Source of the DNA: Pseudomonas floridensis
GTDB taxonomy: Bacteria; Pseudomonadota; Gammaproteobacteria; Pseudomonadales; Pseudomonadaceae
NCBI RefSeq assembly: GCF_002087235.1
Contig: NZ_MUIO01000052.1
Coordinates: 1-48,688 of the forward strand
Direction: 5' to 3'
Length of the DNA stretch: 48,688 nt
Position numbers and translations under genes: made by a program. This document shows, piece by piece, positions 45,271 through 48,688 of this stretch. The notes beneath the pieces were generated by a model that did no database searches, was not told the DNA's origin, and worked only from the letters and a program-made list of their open reading frames with translations. The stretch's first letter is position 1. The number at the start of each line of letters is the position of its first letter.

Positions 45271-47010
45271 TCACTGCAGCTTCTTTCTGAGAGGCGGTAT
45301 ACCCAGCTTCATGAGATTGAGGGCATTGATGGCAGCAGACTCGAATGCCACTCCGTTATTTATGGAAGAGCGATGCTTGAATAGGGCGTGGGGTATCGGC
45401 AATCCTTTGAGCTTCTTGAAGTTACCTTTGTGCTCGGCAATACCCGCGTCAAGGGTGGCTACCAGATCCAGCGCCTGCTTCAACGTCTTGATCTCACAAA
45501 TCAATCCGGAGCGATTCTCCTCTCCGATACTTCCGTCTTCCTGCTTTTCCTTTTTGCGTTGAAACTCCACTACGAGAAATACCCGCCCCCTCACCTCAAT
45601 GCGCATCAACAACATGCCACGGCGGGCGTTGCCTCCCATGTCCAACCATTTTTCTGCCTTGGAAGACACGGGTTCGGGTGTGGAGAGCTGCACGCAAAGT
45701 GGATTGTCATCAGTACCCCGGCTGTCTGGAGGAACGAACCATTCCAGACTGTCGATATCCCCTCTTTCCTTTAACTGCAGAAACGCTTTCCACATGCTCA
45801 ACAGTGCGCCTTCAGCGTTAATCGTTACCGGCTTCCCCTTTACGGACAATTTCCCGACCTGAGCGCTACCGCTGCCCGTTATCTCGCCTGTCGCATACAC
45901 CTCTGGCTCGTCGGTAACGAGCGGAAGCGGCGTATTGTAGACGTGCTCTTTTATCTGCCTGGTTCTACCAATTTTCCGATCAGACGAAGAAATCTCGAAC
46001 TCATCAGTCTCGATCTCTTCGTAAGGAGCCCTGCTGCCTGGCTGACGTTGATCAGTCATCCTCAGCTCGTCCGCCTCCTCGCCCGTGACACGCGGCCGGG
46101 ACTGCGGGTAGAACTTATCGCTTCGAGTCTCTCCTTTCTGCTCAGACTGTTCCCGCACACTGTCGAAATCGACACCGTCTGGCAGCTTCCTTCCGGTCAA
46201 CACAATGCATAAGAAATCTTTACCGTCATTGACCGGTATGACCCTGCACTTCAGGCGGGCAGTACCCTTTGTCCACGGTTTTACCTGAAGTGAGCAGGGC
46301 TCGTGATTGACGAATTCCGGCGTATCAAGCTGTTCGTACAGGTATTTGCAGGCGCGCTGAGTTGTCACATCGTGCCGGACATGGGCGAGAAAGGTTTCAT
46401 CGATTTGGATCATGTCATTTCGTGGGTAGATCACCCACCGGGCAGACGATTTATTTTGCTTGTAAAAAAACCGGTTGAGCACCTCTGGCCAGGTATAGGT
46501 CGTCAGAATGCGAGGAATTTCAGATCCCAGGGAATACCCTCGCGCAAGAAGCTCCACACAGTTGATGAATAACCGCGACTGATCCTTTTGGTCAAACGCC
46601 AGTGACCAGTCTGAACTGGACTGTGGGGGTAGCTCAAAATCCTTGTCGGAGAATGGCAGCACACCGTTAATCAGTTCCCGATTAACGAAGTTCCAGCCCT
46701 TGTGATCCAGGTTGACGGTAAACCACCGCTCCTCGCACTGCGCACGGGCCACAGCGTTTCCATCCACGAAAATGGTTCCTGGCTGGTAAAGTCCGAGTCG
46801 GCTGAGCGCGATCTGTTGGGTTTTGAATGCCTGAGGTACATCATTGACAAGTTCTCTGAATACCACGTCAACCAGCGGTACAGTATTATCCGCCCTATTT
46901 TTACGCAAAGGACCGTACCACCAGACAATCCAGTCTCCGGGAAGATTCAGATCCAAGTCTTTACTGCTGCGACTAGAGGCATAAGGTAGGCGAGTAATGT
47001 GATCCAGCAA
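45271..47010 (-). CDS. Large protein with weak TnsE resemblance
   Basis: The 579-residue protein begins with TTG, supported by GGAG eight bases upstream. It has an N-terminal globular part, a charged disordered linker (about residues 280-390: EQSEQKGETRSDKFYPQSRPRVTGEEADELR) and a C-terminal domain (NPLCVQLSTPEPVSSKAEKWL ... RRGMLLMRIEVRGRVFLVVEFQRKK). The layout, size and order of hydrophobic segments recall TnsE of Tn7, but the resemblance is from memory and weak. No tnsA, tnsB or tnsC is in the window. If it is not TnsE-like, the function is unknown. Confidence 0.55.
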   Translation of the reverse strand: MLDHITRLPYASSRSSKDLDLNLPGDWIVWWYGPLRKNRADNTVPLVDVVFRELVNDVPQAFKTQQIALSRLGLYQPGTIFVDGNAVARAQCEERWFTVNLDHKGWNFVNRELINGVLPFSDKDFELPPQSSSDWSLAFDQKDQSRLFINCVELLARGYSLGSEIPRILTTYTWPEVLNRFFYKQNKSSARWVIYPRNDMIQIDETFLAHVRHDVTTQRACKYLYEQLDTPEFVNHEPCSLQVKPWTKGTARLKCRVIPVNDGKDFLCIVLTGRKLPDGVDFDSVREQSEQKGETRSDKFYPQSRPRVTGEEADELRMTDQRQPGSRAPYEEIETDEFEISSSDRKIGRTRQIKEHVYNTPLPLVTDEPEVYATGEITGSGSAQVGKLSVKGKPVTINAEGALLSMWKAFLQLKERGDIDSLEWFVPPDSRGTDDNPLCVQLSTPEPVSSKAEKWLDMGGNARRGMLLMRIEVRGRVFLVVEFQRKKEKQEDGSIGEENRSGLICEIKTLKQALDLVATLDAGIAEHKGNFKKLKGLPIPHALFKHRSSINNGVAFESAAINALNLMKLGIPPLRKKLQ

Positions 47011-47214
47011 AGCAAGTTCTCCGTTCTAATGCCTTGAAAGAATACGTGGCGCTTCGTTGATAATACGGGGTTCCGGCCTTTCAACGAAAGGACGGGTAAA
47101 GGTCTGTCCGCAGCGAGCCAGAAATTGCGATACCACACCCAAGTGTGAGAATTGACGATTGGCTGGCGACGTTCGGTCGTGATGAAGCGTTTTAACCTCA
47201 ATGGAATTAAAAGC

Positions 47215-47838
47215 ATGACACGCCGATTCTATCCATCCCGCTGGCTGTCTGCCGGCCTGGTATCTTTCTGTGTCGGCACATCCGCGCTCGCCGAAGGCCT
47301 GACGCTGCACTCCGGCAAATACGAACAACTGATGCTGGCTGTGACACCAGAAGGTCAGATCGAAGGGTTCTATTCAGAGGAACGCGGCGTAGACACCACC
47401 TTCAGTTGCGCCTTCTACCTGCAAGGCAAGACCGAAGCCGGAAAGGCCAGCGCAGTTTCCACCTGGCTGGATGAGGTGTACCCGGGAACCTTAGAACCTT
47501 CGATTGACGGCGTGGTTCTGACGGTTGAAAAAGGTCAGCAACATCCAGGCTGCATGAACGTGCTCATGCCGGACATCTCGACAGGACTCGACCTGAGCAA
47601 GACCGAGGGCAAGAAGTGGATCGGCCTGGTCACCATTGCAGCCGACAAGGCCTGGCTGCAGAAAACACCGGAAGCCCATTCCGCTCATGGCGCCTATATC
47701 GTCAAGGATGATGTGGTTGGCGTATTGGCATTCAAGAATGGGGCAGCGAAAGTCGAGTTCATCAACGACAAGGGGCGATCGTTCACGGGCTGGATCGGCC
47801 AGGATCAATATGCTCGGGTGAAGGTGCCTGGGGGCTGA
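47215..47838 (+). CDS. Exported protein of unknown function
   Basis: The 207-residue product has a signal peptide (MTRRFYPSRWLSAGLVSFCVGTSALA|EG) and a mature beta-rich domain with two cysteines (SCAFYL and HPGCMNV) that could form a disulfide. I recognise no family. Earlier in-frame starts (47152, 47182) would add an N-terminus that obscures the signal. It is divergent from the TnsE-like gene. Confidence 0.65.
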   Translation: MTRRFYPSRWLSAGLVSFCVGTSALAEGLTLHSGKYEQLMLAVTPEGQIEGFYSEERGVDTTFSCAFYLQGKTEAGKASAVSTWLDEVYPGTLEPSIDGVVLTVEKGQQHPGCMNVLMPDISTGLDLSKTEGKKWIGLVTIAADKAWLQKTPEAHSAHGAYIVKDDVVGVLAFKNGAAKVEFINDKGRSFTGWIGQDQYARVKVPGG

Positions 47839-48159
47839 AACGGCCTCGGACGCTGCCTACACCTTTATCGGATGGGTCTCCAGACACTTCGCAAAGAGGG
47901 CTGACAGCCCCAATTCGATCAACCGTCTAACCTCCCTCCCAGCTGAATACCCAGCTACCGGATTTGGCGATCTGGCTAGGAGGCATACCGTTGACCATAG
48001 AAAGCAGGCATATTTACGCCTGTGTTTTGTTATGGCCGCTGTATGCGGGAGACCTTAGGGTCTGCCGGTGTCTCCTACCGGTTCGCCAACCTGCATGCAG
48101 CTGTCACCTTATTCGTTTGGCGACGGGAAGTGGCAGCTCCGAACTAGGAGAAGCTTTCT
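47839..48159. other. Intergenic stretch before the BRO-N gene
   Basis: About 320 bases hold no convincing coding frame or RNA gene. AGGAG just before 48160 is the ribosome-binding sequence that supports the TTG start of the next gene. Confidence 0.4.
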
Positions 48160-48678
48160 TTGAATACCAGCACAAATACGCCCCACATCCCCACCCTCTT
48201 CACCCGCCACAAATCCCACCTGCACGCCATTCGCCTGCAAGACCAGACCTGGTTCTGCGCCCGCGATCTGGGCATTCTAATGGGGATGTTTCTCGACGAG
48301 TTCCGGGCACGCAAGCTCGCGCCCGATCAGCGCAAGACCTTGTGCCTGGTGCGTTATGGCAAAGCGCAGGAGACGTTGATGGTGAGTGAGTCGGGCGCTT
48401 ACGCCTTGCTGGTCTACCATCATGCTCCGCATAACGGCCCGTTACGTGAGTGGCTGGAGCATCATGTTGTGTCGACCTTGCGCGACATGCAGCAGACACC
48501 TGAATCGCAGCGTCCTACGCTGGGCTTGCTGCAGTGGCCGGGCGTGTCGTTGAGTTTGCTGAACTGGCAGGACGAGTCATGGATTCGCGTGCGGGACATG
48601 CCGGAGATTCTGTTGGAGCAATCGCGCCAAGGCGGTGGAAAGACGGCTTCTTGGTGGCGGCGGCTGCGAGCGCTCTGA
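48160..48678 (+). CDS. BRO-N domain protein
   Basis: The 172-residue protein has a BRO-N fold start (LHAIRLQDQTWFCARDLGILMGMFLDEFRARKLAPDQRKTLCLVRYGKAQETLMVSESGAYALLVYHHAPHNGPLREWLEHHVVSTLRDMQ), typical of phage and mobile-element DNA-binding proteins that are frequent in P. syringae genomes. A second partial domain follows. It starts with TTG, supported by AGGAG about nine bases upstream; no ATG gives a similar frame. It ends in the window and may mark a phage-derived boundary. Confidence 0.75.
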   Translation: MNTSTNTPHIPTLFTRHKSHLHAIRLQDQTWFCARDLGILMGMFLDEFRARKLAPDQRKTLCLVRYGKAQETLMVSESGAYALLVYHHAPHNGPLREWLEHHVVSTLRDMQQTPESQRPTLGLLQWPGVSLSLLNWQDESWIRVRDMPEILLEQSRQGGGKTASWWRRLRAL

Positions 48679-48688
48679 CGCAGTGCCG

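Overview
The window is Pseudomonas chromosome, most likely from the P. syringae / P. fluorescens side of the genus. Gene content and order from about 6.5 to 32.5 kb match the pseudomonad core neighbourhood known from P. aeruginosa: algP - FKBP isomerase - algQ - dsbB-type gene - hemY-hemX-hemD-hemC - algR-algZ - argH, then cyaA, rnk, cyaY, lptM-lysA-dapF-DUF484-xerC-HAD, sutA, yjbQ, glnK-amtB and ubiK. REP-like palindromes after cyaA fit the same genus.

Region 1 (1-9.4 kb) holds a run of envelope lipoprotein/periplasmic genes (COG3014 protein, YcfL-like, LpoB-like, CsgG-like), a LysE exporter, a short MscS channel, an ABC-F ATPase and the algP/FKBP/algQ group. Region 2 (9.4-18.7 kb) holds the DsbB-like protein, the heme genes, the AlgZ/AlgR two-component pair, argH and a GST-like gene. 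Region 3 (18.8-32.5 kb) holds cyaA, the lysine/diaminopimelate genes, xerC, sutA, and glnK-amtB with a recognisable sigma-54 promoter and NtrC-type site.

Region 4 (about 32.5-48.7 kb) is accessory and is the interesting part. It carries two different radical-halogenase gene sets side by side. The first (33.4-38.5 kb, minus strand) is a six-gene operon: an adenylation domain whose specificity residues read DFWNVGMVHK (threonine), a stand-alone carrier protein, a SyrB2-type Fe/2-oxoglutarate halogenase with the H-x-A signature, an AlaX-type tRNA-editing protein, an EamA transporter and a type II thioesterase. It meets a convergent XRE-cupin regulator. I infer that it makes and exports a free chlorinated threonine, with AlaX as a candidate self-protection protein.

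The second set (40.2-45.1 kb, plus strand) holds a CPA2 antiporter, a BesD-like halogenase with H-x-G (acting on a free amino acid, probably lysine or a relative), a BesC-like heme-oxygenase-fold di-iron enzyme, a RarD/EamA transporter and a divergent aspartate-semialdehyde dehydrogenase. I infer a chlorinated or unsaturated amino acid of the 4-chloroallylglycine type. An FtrA/GlxA-like AraC regulator lies between the two sets. The right end has a protein that weakly resembles Tn7 TnsE, an exported protein of unknown function and a BRO-N domain protein, consistent with a mobile or variable locus.
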